NCBI GenBank assembly: GCA_900552115.1
Contig: URYP01000026.1
Coordinates: forward strand, 1 to 24,011
Origin: an uncultured Oscillospiraceae bacterium
GTDB taxonomy: Bacteria > Bacillota > Clostridia > Oscillospirales > Acutalibacteraceae
Length of the DNA: 24,011 bases
Direction: 5' to 3'
The notes beneath the pieces are model-generated. The model was given only the letters and a program-made list of their open reading frames with translations, ran no database searches and was not told the DNA's origin. Every line of letters starts with the position of its first letter. The first letter of the stretch is position 1. A program made the position numbers and the translations under genes. Shown in pieces: positions 5,464 through 14,033 of the stretch.

Positions 5464-6468
5464 TTAAGCCATGGTGGCCAGCATGGACTCGGTCACCTCG
5501 TATAAAGCGATCTGATTCTGTAAATATCGTTCAAAATCCTGCGCCATATACGCCCCCATACGAGCCACTTCGTCGTTCATACTGCCGGCAATATGCGGCG
5601 ATAAAAATACGTTGGGCATGGTATAAAACGGATGCCCCTTTTCCACCGGTTCGGGTTCGGTAACATCCAGCAGCGCCGTGCGGTCCGGTTCTTCCTGCAA
5701 CGCCCTTACAAGATCCGCCTCCACCACTTGCGCGCCGCGGCCGGTGTTGATAAAAGTGGCATTTTTCTTCATTTTTGAAAACACATCGTAATTCAACATC
5801 CCTTTGGTTTGCGCGTTGTTGGCCAGGTGATTGGAAATGACCTGGCACTCTTTGAACAGGGTGGGAAGATCGCACTGGGTAACGCCCAGCTCCCTGGCCG
5901 ATGGTTCCGGCAGGAACGGGTCGAATACCATTACCGGCATGTGATAGGACGTAAGCAGTCTAATCACCAGCTTGCCGATCATGCCCGCCCCAATAATCCC
6001 CACAGGCGCGGTATAGTTGCCACGGCTGCGGTTGGAATGAGCCCGGCCAATATCGTGCTCGCCGCGGCTGTAGTGAGCCGTCGCCTGGAAATATCCCTTG
6101 TTGGCCAGGATGACCTGTGCTACGGTAAATTCCGCCACCGGAACGGCATTTGCCGCCGCCGCACTGAAGATGCGGATTCCTTTATTTAAGAATGGGCGGG
6201 CGAAAAACTGCACGCTGCCTGCTCCGTAAAACACAGCCTTAAGATTGGGAAAATACTCGTCGATTTCCTCCTCGGTGAAGGTAATCATTCCCCAGGTGGA
6301 AAACAAAACCTCCACCTGCCGGCAGTCTTCCTTACGCTCTTTCCATTCATCCTTTTTATAAATCCCATCGATAAAGGTCAAATGTTCCTTGAGTTTTGCC
6401 TGCGTATCCGCATCGTACACCTGGTCAATCAGCGGTTTGCCGGATACGGAAAAAAACATGGCGTTCAT
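5464..6468 (-). CDS. D-2-hydroxyacid dehydrogenase family protein (NAD-dependent)
   Basis: A 334-residue cytoplasmic oxidoreductase, normal length for the family that converts 2-keto acids to D-2-hydroxy acids and back. The Rossmann motif GAGMIG is at 160-165. The catalytic residues are visible: Arg 244 in NTGRGAQV, the Glu in DVTEPEP (271-273), and His 292 in LSPHIAG. ATG 6468 follows GAAGGAGA at eight bases. It is the last gene of the catabolic operon, three bases after the isomerase stop codon. A role on a keto acid released from uronic acid breakdown, or on a glyoxylate/hydroxypyruvate-like product, fits the setting, but the substrate cannot be read from sequence. Confidence 0.85.
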   Translation of the reverse strand: MNAMFFSVSGKPLIDQVYDADTQAKLKEHLTFIDGIYKKDEWKERKEDCRQVEVLFSTWGMITFTEEEIDEYFPNLKAVFYGAGSVQFFARPFLNKGIRIFSAAAANAVPVAEFTVAQVILANKGYFQATAHYSRGEHDIGRAHSNRSRGNYTAPVGIIGAGMIGKLVIRLLTSYHMPVMVFDPFLPEPSARELGVTQCDLPTLFKECQVISNHLANNAQTKGMLNYDVFSKMKKNATFINTGRGAQVVEADLVRALQEEPDRTALLDVTEPEPVEKGHPFYTMPNVFLSPHIAGSMNDEVARMGAYMAQDFERYLQNQIALYEVTESMLATMA

Positions 6469-6471
6469 AAG

Positions 6472-7230
6472 TCAGTTCTCCTTCATCCACCGGCGCAGCG
6501 CTGCCGCGTCGGATAAAAATTGTTCGGGACGGTCATCCTTGACAAATTCAATAATGGCATGCTGGCGTGACCGGTCCAGATTCAGCGCTTTCAGGTAGGC
6601 CGGCCAGGTCGCCTCCCCCTCTTCCAGCGGATACCGCACGTTACCCTGTGTCCATTGGAAAACGTGGACATTGGCGAGAAAAGGCCGCACGGCCGCCGCC
6701 TCACGGGTATTCTCTTCGGTGGAAATATCGGGGTTTGGCTGCCAATAGGTTTTAACATAGGGGCAATCGATCAGCCGCATCAGTTTCAGCGCGCTGTCGG
6801 CATCCTGTGTCAGGGTACCCCGGTGATATTCGGTAGCCACGGTCAGACCCTCGCGGCCCGCCCTATCGCCGATAATCCGCAGCGCCTCGGCGTTGCGTTT
6901 ATAATACTCATCATCGGCTTTTTCCGGTTCACGGCCACCCGGCCACACCCGGATTACCGGCGCCCCCAAAGCCAACGCGCTTTGCAGCACCGGTTCAAAA
7001 TCGGCGGCCACCGTTTCCGGTCCATCTACATGCAGATAGGATCCATAGGACAGCACCCGCAGCCCCGCCTGCCGGGTCTGTTCGCCAATCCGTTTGGCCA
7101 GTGAGGTCTCCCCCGGCTTGACGTGGACGTCCCCGCCCCATTCGATGCCGTCCAGTCCGCTTTGGCGGACCAGGTCGATAATAGCCGCGGCGTCGAGCTG
7201 CCGGAAGGTAATAGATGTAAGTCCCGTCAT
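6472..7230 (-). CDS. TIM-barrel sugar phosphate isomerase/epimerase-like protein
   Basis: A 252-residue protein of the AP-endonuclease-2/xylose-isomerase-like fold. Likely metal ligands are Glu 134 (TEYHRG), His 189 (NVHVFQW) and Glu 228 (IIEFV). At the usual Asp-x2-His place the sequence reads TYWQPNP (161-167), so one metal ligand is changed. The family includes keto-sugar epimerases, and some members cleave or hydrate 3-keto glycosides. ATG 7230 is chosen because AAGGAGA lies eight bases before it; the longer upstream frame has no such site. The start overlaps the stop codon of the upstream PL8 gene by one base (TGATG), which indicates coupling. An enzyme of the keto-sugar type would make sense between a lyase and a hydroxyacid dehydrogenase. 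Confidence 0.8.
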   Translation of the reverse strand: MTGLTSITFRQLDAAAIIDLVRQSGLDGIEWGGDVHVKPGETSLAKRIGEQTRQAGLRVLSYGSYLHVDGPETVAADFEPVLQSALALGAPVIRVWPGGREPEKADDEYYKRNAEALRIIGDRAGREGLTVATEYHRGTLTQDADSALKLMRLIDCPYVKTYWQPNPDISTEENTREAAAVRPFLANVHVFQWTQGNVRYPLEEGEATWPAYLKALNLDRSRQHAIIEFVKDDRPEQFLSDAAALRRWMKEN

Positions 7231-9371
7231 CAGTCTTCTCTCCTTTTTGTAATGGTCTGTCCGGTATAAGGCGCCTCCGGAAAAGCAAAGCGCCACTCTG
7301 TCGATTGGCCCTTCTCCGCTATTGTCACGGTGCGGGTCACCCCTGTGCCTTCATGGGGTACCGCCGCCGATAAAACAGGGCTGTTCGGCGTTTTACGGAT
7401 CATAACCGTGCAGGCGCCATCCACGGTTACACTAGTCCCGTCGGGACATTCGACCGTCCCCGGCTGATAGAAGTTCGCCATGAGTATTTGCAAGTTTTGA
7501 TGATATACCGCCTGAAGGGATGACGTATTAATCAGTATCGTTATGGGAATGCGGTTACTGTAGGTCTCCGTGTCCTCCGGAGAAGCGGCCGGCAGCATGA
7601 CATACGCATAAGAAGCCTCGTGCGGTTCCCGGCCGTGATCGATCCACAGAGAAAAACTGGGTTTTAAAGGATGCTCCGCCGCTTCTGTCTTGCTGCTGTC
7701 CGTATTAAACTGGGTATAGCCGCTGTCCCAGAGGGACGGATACTCCCCTTTTTGATGCAGCGCATGTTCCACATGATACGTCGTATCCTCAAAAAACACA
7801 TAGCCGACTCCGCTGTTGTACGCAAACCGGCCAATAGCCGTGTGATCCCGTGTATCCATTGGCACCGGCCGCCCGGCCGCCAGTGGCGCCGCCGCCCTCG
7901 TCTGGTTCAGCGTGGTGTGGACCGGAACCGGGGAATCGCTGCCAATGCCCGCGCCCAACGCCACAATCTCATTGTCGAACAGGAAATAGCCAACGCTCCC
8001 CACCGTTGTCCCCTGACCATCGAATTTTTTGAAAGCAAAGGCCGTGGAGCCATAGGTGCCGTCCGAGAGGCCCATACAAAAATCCCGGTCCTTATCCGCC
8101 CCATACTGCCGGGACAGGGCAAAGGGAGCGGTCACTCCCGGGACATGCCGCCAGTCGTAGGCCGGGAACACCGTCCGGTATTCATCCCCTTCCAGCGCAA
8201 CGGAACAGGTTCCCGCCGTTGTCCAGAAAACAAGATTGCCATACTCTTCATCCGGCCATGTGGCCCGCCATTCCGCGCCCTTAACGATATGGCTGTCCAT
8301 ACGGATGTTGATGCCGTAGCCCGGCCGCATGTGTCCCATATAGGCGGAAGTCCACATATAATGGTTGCCGGTCAGGCCGTTGTCCGGCCGCCGGCCTTCA
8401 ATGTTGTCAAGCACCTTTTGCAGTTCCTCCGACCGGGGAGCTTTCATGGAAATCAGGCTTTGCAGAGGCCGCACATAGGTGTGCGCATAGGAGGTGTCGC
8501 AGTACATAATGTATCCCTGGGCAATTTCCAGGAGATCCTGCCGGATGGTCCAGCGGGTCCCCTGGAGCATATAATCGCTCATCAGCCGCGCCACCGCCGG
8601 CGGCAGATCAAATGCCGTGTCCCGCAGCATCTCCATCCAGAATGCCATATCCCGGAACAGGGCCATACCGTACCCATTGCTGAAAAACAATTCCCCATGA
8701 CAGTGGGCACTGTAATCCACCTGAACGGCTTCTTCCGCCTCGCCGGTCGTTTGGATCCGCAGATTGATGGCCAGGCAATCGTTTACTACCCTTTTCAGCG
8801 CCGCTTCGTCACCCAGGATAAGCGCCCGGTAAAGCGCGTTCTGCGTGCTCCATAGTGCATTTTGTCCGGCGCCTTTGGAGCCATTGGCGTTTAACTTGCG
8901 TAAAATGACGTCCAGCGCCTCCCGGGACAGCTCATCCCCCAAAAACAGGCCGATGCGGGCAAACCTAAGCTGAATGCCGATTTCCCGTTCCCACCAGTTG
9001 ACCGACCAGCAGCCCTCTTCCTCCGGATTGTCCGGATTGGCATGGATGGTCTTCCAGTGGAGCAAAGCGCGCTCTACTCCATTCCGCACATCCGCGCGTT
9101 GGTAACAGGGATGCCCCGGCTTGTGATAGGCGATGGCCATCATCTGGATACGGTCCAGCGCCAGATAAGGTTCCCAGGCAACACCATTGGCCGCTGAAGC
9201 GGTGCAGGCATAATTCACGTCGGCAAAGCTGCCGTCCGGGCGAAGAAACGCGGCGTACTCCTCCGCCTCCGACACACGGCACACCTTCACCCTGGCGCCG
9301 TCTCCTATGGTCTCCATCGACAGGAAATAGGTTTTCAGCCGTTCTTTAATTACCGCTATATCCGGATGCAT
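7230..9371 (-). CDS. Polysaccharide lyase family 8 protein without signal peptide
   Basis: A 713-residue lyase of the hyaluronate/chondroitin/xanthan lyase family, which beta-eliminates at uronic acids and leaves a 4,5-unsaturated residue. The alpha-toroid half (about 1-350) contains NWWEREIG (125-132). The catalytic set is in place: Asn 171 (GQNALW), His 225 and Tyr 234 in HCHGELFFSNGYG (His and Tyr nine residues apart as in the pneumococcal hyaluronate lyase), and Arg 277. The beta-sandwich half follows (TWPDEEYGNLVFWTTAG from 371) up to a PL8 C-terminal domain. There is no signal peptide and no binding module, so it should work in the cytoplasm on imported oligosaccharides. ATG 9371 follows AAAGGAG by eight bases; the longer frame is unsupported. 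It is a paralogue of the next gene upstream. Confidence 0.88.
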   Translation of the reverse strand: MHPDIAVIKERLKTYFLSMETIGDGARVKVCRVSEAEEYAAFLRPDGSFADVNYACTASAANGVAWEPYLALDRIQMMAIAYHKPGHPCYQRADVRNGVERALLHWKTIHANPDNPEEEGCWSVNWWEREIGIQLRFARIGLFLGDELSREALDVILRKLNANGSKGAGQNALWSTQNALYRALILGDEAALKRVVNDCLAINLRIQTTGEAEEAVQVDYSAHCHGELFFSNGYGMALFRDMAFWMEMLRDTAFDLPPAVARLMSDYMLQGTRWTIRQDLLEIAQGYIMYCDTSYAHTYVRPLQSLISMKAPRSEELQKVLDNIEGRRPDNGLTGNHYMWTSAYMGHMRPGYGINIRMDSHIVKGAEWRATWPDEEYGNLVFWTTAGTCSVALEGDEYRTVFPAYDWRHVPGVTAPFALSRQYGADKDRDFCMGLSDGTYGSTAFAFKKFDGQGTTVGSVGYFLFDNEIVALGAGIGSDSPVPVHTTLNQTRAAAPLAAGRPVPMDTRDHTAIGRFAYNSGVGYVFFEDTTYHVEHALHQKGEYPSLWDSGYTQFNTDSSKTEAAEHPLKPSFSLWIDHGREPHEASYAYVMLPAASPEDTETYSNRIPITILINTSSLQAVYHQNLQILMANFYQPGTVECPDGTSVTVDGACTVMIRKTPNSPVLSAAVPHEGTGVTRTVTIAEKGQSTEWRFAFPEAPYTGQTITKRRED

Positions 9372-9393
9372 AAGCAACTCCTTTCTGCTCCAA

Positions 9394-9427
9394 AGCCTCC
9401 CGCCTGACAGACGACAGACGGGAGGCT
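9394..9427 (-). other. Intercistronic hairpin between the two PL8 genes
   Basis: AGCCTCCCG (9394-9402) pairs perfectly with CGGGAGGCT (9419-9427). On the minus strand it lies just after the stop of the large lyase gene and before the ribosome binding site of the small one. Only TTT follows the stem, so it is a weak terminator at best; it may protect or process the messenger and lower expression of the downstream genes. Confidence 0.6.
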
Positions 9428-9432
9428 GGATA

Positions 9433-12400
9433 TTAGAATTGATTAATTTTATGGGTGACGTATTGCAGAATCCGCAAAGCGTCCGCTGCGGTAACGCCAT
9501 CTTTCCCGTCCACATCCGCGGCCTTCATCTGCACGGGGGACAGCTTAACTTTATTTGTCGCCGCCTGCAGAACCAGCAGGGCATCCGCCGCGGTAACACC
9601 GTCTTTGCCGTCCACATCTCCCAACGTGATGGGGTCTTCGGCGGGCATCAAATCCTCTTTAGCCTGCTGTAAATCCACAATGGCTTGGCGCACCTGCGCC
9701 GGGGTTGCGCGTTCGGATTCCGCGATCGCTTTGGCGGCTGCCAGAGCATCGGTAAAGTCTTTGACGCTGTCGGCCGTATAAGGCGTGGTATCCAGTTTCT
9801 CCATCTCGCCAATCAGCGTGGTCAGCGTCGTCTTATCCGCCGCTAAAACCGTATCGGCATTTTTAAGAGACGCGAGTGCCGCATCTACCTGGCCCTGTGT
9901 CGCCGTGTTATCCAGATACACAGCCAGAGCCGACGCAAACAGGCCCTTATATGCCGCCACCGAAGCCGCGGTATAGCCGGCCAGCTCCGCGTCGGTTTTC
10001 TCGCCGTCCAACGCGGCTTTCAGAGCGGTTTTGTCAACCTTGTCCCCTTCGGGTTTGTCGGCCAGTATTTTGATATTGCGGACACGGAAGGTGACACCGG
10101 TGTTATTATTCCAGGTGACGCCGTCGGCGTCGGTTCCCAGTGCGCCCGTGTCGTTATACAGATCCATAAAGAAGACCTGCACGCTGCCCTTGTCGATCAA
10201 CTCCGCCGGAATGGCCATTCGCAGCGTTGTCCAGCTGCCCGAGCGGGGCAGAACGCTGGTTGAATGCACCGGCTTCATGACGACCGTGCGCGCGGCGGTG
10301 GGGTTCTCGCCCAGCTGGATCTGACCATTCAGCACCTTCTTCATCCAGTCGTCGTTGCTTGGAGCCGGGGCGGTGTGCGTGGCATCTACCCGTAAATCGA
10401 ATTGCAGGTAAACCTGTCCCTCCTCATATCCGGCAATGGAGATGGGCTGGTCAGCCTGAACCGTCGCCGTCATACAATGCTTCTCGCTGGAAAGGGTTTC
10501 CTCCTCTTTCAGCACGCCCAGTACCTCTTTGGCGTTTTCGTCCAGCACCAGCAGCTTATCGGCGGATTTTATCGAGTCGAGCATCGTCTTTACCTGCTCC
10601 GCGGAAGCCGTGGCGTCGCGGTAAACGGCCCAGCCCTCTTCAAACAGGGCGTTGTAGGCAGCGGTCGACTCCAGCGTATACAGGGTCAGATCGGTACGCT
10701 GCGCTCGAAGCAGCTGTTTCAACTCCACTTTTTCCGGTGAATCCGGAACCCGATTTTCGGAATCGAGAATTTGGATATCACTGAGCGAAAAGGTCATGTT
10801 TTGGTCGTACTGGTTCACGCTGTCGATATACATGCGGAACGAACGGATGTCACTCCAGTCCATGACGTTGTTTTGTTTTTTCAGCGCCGACAAAGGAATG
10901 TACAGAATGTTCTCGCCCTCGTGCAATTTCAGTGTATCAACGGTACAATATGCACTGTTTTCTTTCCCATCGGTATTAGCGGAACGCAGATAAATACGGC
11001 CGGAATTAAACATGCCGCTGCGTTCTTCCTCCACATCAATGGTCAGGGTAAAGAATAAGTAAATGTTGTCCAAATTACGCTCGTCCAAATCCACCGCCGC
11101 ATCCAGTGCCGTCCATGGCGTACTAAAGGTTTTTTTGCGGATGGAAACGGTGGGTTCGGCCAGTTTTACGGTTGCCATAACGCGTCCCAGGTCGCGCAGA
11201 GCGAGCTCCTCGCGGCTCGCCTCCAGCTCGGCGATCATAGCGGTGACCATCTGCCCCGTAGCGTAGGGCAGCACCAGCAGTTTTTGCGCCTTTCGCAACG
11301 CCTGCCGGTAAACAGCCAAGGTCTCTTCGGTGTATAAATGTTCTTTCACCGGTACCTTTACAGCCTGCTGCAAGGCGGACATATCGGGATATTCGGGAGT
11401 GGCGTACACAAAATCCTTATCGGTAAACACGATCTCGGCAATAGCCGCACCACCGTTCCCGGTCAGGTTTTCACATTCCAGTTTCCAATAGCGGGCGGAT
11501 TTGTTCAAAGCAATCTCGTCGGTGCCGCCGTCGCCGTTTGTGCAGGTGTAGGCTGCCGTCCATGCCTCGCCGTCATCCGATGTAAGCACGGTATACGCGT
11601 TGGCATAGGTCTCGCTCCACTGGATCGTCAGGGTCTCCAGATCCAGAATCTCCTGCATGTCGTATTCGATCCAACTGTCTTCGGCCGAGGCCGCTGTCCA
11701 GGCGGTATCCGCCAGGCCATCGAACGCCAGACCGACCGAGCCCTGCGCCGACTGGCCGGACGTGATAAAGGTGCTGTTACCCGCCACAAGCGTTTTGCTT
11801 TGGCCGGCATACGGTTCCAAATCAGATAGGTACACCGTGCGGGTCGTTGTACCATTTATCGTTAATGTCACCGTACTGGTGGTATTGGGTTTGATATTGG
11901 ATACTGCTTGTGTCACAACGGGAGTACTGCCGGATTCGTCAATAATAAGCGAGCATGCGGTATCTACGGTCACCGTCTTACCGGGGGCATATTCCAATGT
12001 ACCGGCTTTATAGAAGTTGACCTGTGTTTGTTTCAATCCCTCATGCCGAACAGCCTGCACCGTGTCGGTGTTGGCCACAATCACAATCTGGTTGTTCTGT
12101 CTGTAGGCCGCTGTTTCTTCGGCCGTAGCGTTCGGCAGCACAATGTAGGCATACGAAGAATCTGTCGGCGCTACGCCGTGATCCATCCACAGGCTAAACG
12201 TATCTTCCGCCTTGCTGCCCTGCGGCCACAAACTCGGATTCATGCCGGTTTGATCTAAATAGGATACCTTCACCGCCGTTTGCTGCGGGAATACATACCC
12301 AATTTTGTTGTTGTAAACCCAATCGGCCTTGTAAGCCGCGCCATTCGTGCCAGCCGCTACCGCCGCACCGTTTACCAACGTACCGGCCGCTTTGGTTTGG

Positions 12401-13980
12401 TTGACAGTGGTATGAATGGGCGCTTTATGGTTGGAATGAATATCCGTCCCCAGCGCCACATATTCCTCGTCAAAGAAGAAATAACTAAGTTTTCCGCCGG
12501 TGGTAGCGCCGCTGTACGCGTTCCCGGCTTTGGGGCGAATATCGGTTTTTTCATAGGTATACGATATGGCGCCGTATTGTCCGTTCGACACACTGATGCT
12601 GTCGTCATTGCCGTTATCAAAATCGTTGTACCGATCCGAGAAATAATAGGGCGTGGTGGTACCGGGAATATGCCGCCAATCGTAGGTGGGCATCACGGAG
12701 CTGTATTCGTCGCCGTCTACCGCCACGGTGGTCATGCCGGCCGTTGTCCAGAACACCAGGCACCCAAGCTCTTCGTCCGGCCAGGTGGAGCGCCATTCGG
12801 TGGATTTCATACCGGCGGTATCGGTGCGCACGTTCACGCCGTAACCTTCCCGCATATGGCTCATATACGCCGATGTCCACATGGCCTTGTTGCCGGACAA
12901 TCCGTTGTCGGCGCGCACGCCCATAATGTTATCCAGCAGTTTTTGATATTCATCGGCGCGGGCGGGATCGCTGGCAATCATCCGCTGCAGGGGCACCACG
13001 TAATTCTCATAGGCCCAGTTTTTGTCATACGGTTTACACAATGTGCCCATTTCCAGCAGATCGCCGCGGATCATCCAACGGTTACCGTCCAAAATATAGT
13101 CGGCCATTAAATCCAGCGTTTTCTGCGGCAATGCAAAACTGGTATCCCGCAAAAAATAGATCCACAAAGACAAATCCTGAATCAGCGATTTGCCGTAGCC
13201 GTTGGAATACAACAAGTTGCCGTGTGCATGGAACGAATTATCCACCATCAGCGCTTCGTCGCCCAATTTAAGGCTGCGGCCCAAATTGGCATACAAGCAT
13301 TCGTCCACGGTTTTTTTGAACTGTGCCGCATTGTTTTCCAGCAGCGCTCTGTGAAGCGCGTTTTGGGTCTGCCACAGAGCGTTTTGCCCGGTGTTGGTCG
13401 ATCCCAATCGATCCAATTTTCGACAGATCATGGCGATATTCTCGTCGGTCAATTCTTTTTCCAGCAAAACGCCGATCTTATAGATATATTGCCCAATACC
13501 AAAACCGTTTTCCCACCAGTTGGAACACCAAGGGCCTTCATAATCTGCCTGACCCGGATTGGCGTCCCGAATCGTACGCCAATGCTCCAATCCTTTTTGC
13601 ACCGCATTCAACAACTCCGCATTGTGATAGAGTGCATCGGAGGGATTACTATAGGACATACTCATGGCCAGCATACGAGCCAGCGCTTTCTTGGGCTGCC
13701 ATGTTTCACCGTTGGCGGTATGCGTCTGATCGTAATAATCAATATCCGCCCATGAGCCATCGGCCCCGATGGTTTTTAGATAGGCTTCCGCTTGCGTTTC
13801 GTCGCCATAGCGATCGATACTCAAGGTTAAAAAATACTCGGCAAACCGGGATTTAATAAGCGCCATTTCCTGAAGTTGCGCAGCGTCATCCTCGGCCGAT
13901 ACCGATAAAACGCTGAGCATCGTCATCAGCATAGCCAGTACCATTACCATAGATAACAACCGTTTGTACACCGTTTTCAT
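9433..13980 (-). CDS. Secreted multidomain polysaccharide lyase family 8 with C-terminal dockerin
   Basis: A 1515-residue extracellular lyase. Signal peptide 1-29 (cleavage near SVSA). PL8 catalytic region about 35-720: NWWENGFG (154-161), Asn 200 (GQNALW), His 253 and Tyr 262 in HAHGNLLYSNGYG, Arg 305. A discoidin-like (F5/8C, CBM32-type) domain spans about 735-855. Then come alternating three-helix FIVAR-like spacers (about 865-925, 1090-1155, 1312-1445) and two beta-rich segments that may bind carbohydrate (about 930-1085, 1160-1310). The last 61 residues are a type I dockerin with two DVDGKDGVTAADAL repeats. Dockerins dock on cohesins, so the enzyme may join a cellulosome-like scaffold; no cohesin is in the window. 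ATG 13980 follows AAAGGAG by eight bases. It is separated by 53 bases from the FAD gene and by 61 from the second PL8. Confidence 0.9.
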   Translation of the reverse strand: MKTVYKRLLSMVMVLAMLMTMLSVLSVSAEDDAAQLQEMALIKSRFAEYFLTLSIDRYGDETQAEAYLKTIGADGSWADIDYYDQTHTANGETWQPKKALARMLAMSMSYSNPSDALYHNAELLNAVQKGLEHWRTIRDANPGQADYEGPWCSNWWENGFGIGQYIYKIGVLLEKELTDENIAMICRKLDRLGSTNTGQNALWQTQNALHRALLENNAAQFKKTVDECLYANLGRSLKLGDEALMVDNSFHAHGNLLYSNGYGKSLIQDLSLWIYFLRDTSFALPQKTLDLMADYILDGNRWMIRGDLLEMGTLCKPYDKNWAYENYVVPLQRMIASDPARADEYQKLLDNIMGVRADNGLSGNKAMWTSAYMSHMREGYGVNVRTDTAGMKSTEWRSTWPDEELGCLVFWTTAGMTTVAVDGDEYSSVMPTYDWRHIPGTTTPYYFSDRYNDFDNGNDDSISVSNGQYGAISYTYEKTDIRPKAGNAYSGATTGGKLSYFFFDEEYVALGTDIHSNHKAPIHTTVNQTKAAGTLVNGAAVAAGTNGAAYKADWVYNNKIGYVFPQQTAVKVSYLDQTGMNPSLWPQGSKAEDTFSLWMDHGVAPTDSSYAYIVLPNATAEETAAYRQNNQIVIVANTDTVQAVRHEGLKQTQVNFYKAGTLEYAPGKTVTVDTACSLIIDESGSTPVVTQAVSNIKPNTTSTVTLTINGTTTRTVYLSDLEPYAGQSKTLVAGNSTFITSGQSAQGSVGLAFDGLADTAWTAASAEDSWIEYDMQEILDLETLTIQWSETYANAYTVLTSDDGEAWTAAYTCTNGDGGTDEIALNKSARYWKLECENLTGNGGAAIAEIVFTDKDFVYATPEYPDMSALQQAVKVPVKEHLYTEETLAVYRQALRKAQKLLVLPYATGQMVTAMIAELEASREELALRDLGRVMATVKLAEPTVSIRKKTFSTPWTALDAAVDLDERNLDNIYLFFTLTIDVEEERSGMFNSGRIYLRSANTDGKENSAYCTVDTLKLHEGENILYIPLSALKKQNNVMDWSDIRSFRMYIDSVNQYDQNMTFSLSDIQILDSENRVPDSPEKVELKQLLRAQRTDLTLYTLESTAAYNALFEEGWAVYRDATASAEQVKTMLDSIKSADKLLVLDENAKEVLGVLKEEETLSSEKHCMTATVQADQPISIAGYEEGQVYLQFDLRVDATHTAPAPSNDDWMKKVLNGQIQLGENPTAARTVVMKPVHSTSVLPRSGSWTTLRMAIPAELIDKGSVQVFFMDLYNDTGALGTDADGVTWNNNTGVTFRVRNIKILADKPEGDKVDKTALKAALDGEKTDAELAGYTAASVAAYKGLFASALAVYLDNTATQGQVDAALASLKNADTVLAADKTTLTTLIGEMEKLDTTPYTADSVKDFTDALAAAKAIAESERATPAQVRQAIVDLQQAKEDLMPAEDPITLGDVDGKDGVTAADALLVLQAATNKVKLSPVQMKAADVDGKDGVTAADALRILQYVTHKINQF

Positions 13981-14033
13981 GTTGCACACTCCTTTAATCT
14001 GACATACTGCGTTCTATACAAATCCATCCGGAT

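Noticed and set aside
7671..8855. Long plus-strand open frames opposite the two PL8 genes (also 12280-13110)
   Set aside because: They mirror the PL8 codons, lack ribosome binding sites and known motifs, and the lyase frames carry complete catalytic motifs.
9394..9427. Hairpin between the PL8 genes as a full terminator
   Set aside because: Only three T follow the stem on the minus strand and the downstream gene belongs functionally to the same operon, so I list it as an intercistronic hairpin.
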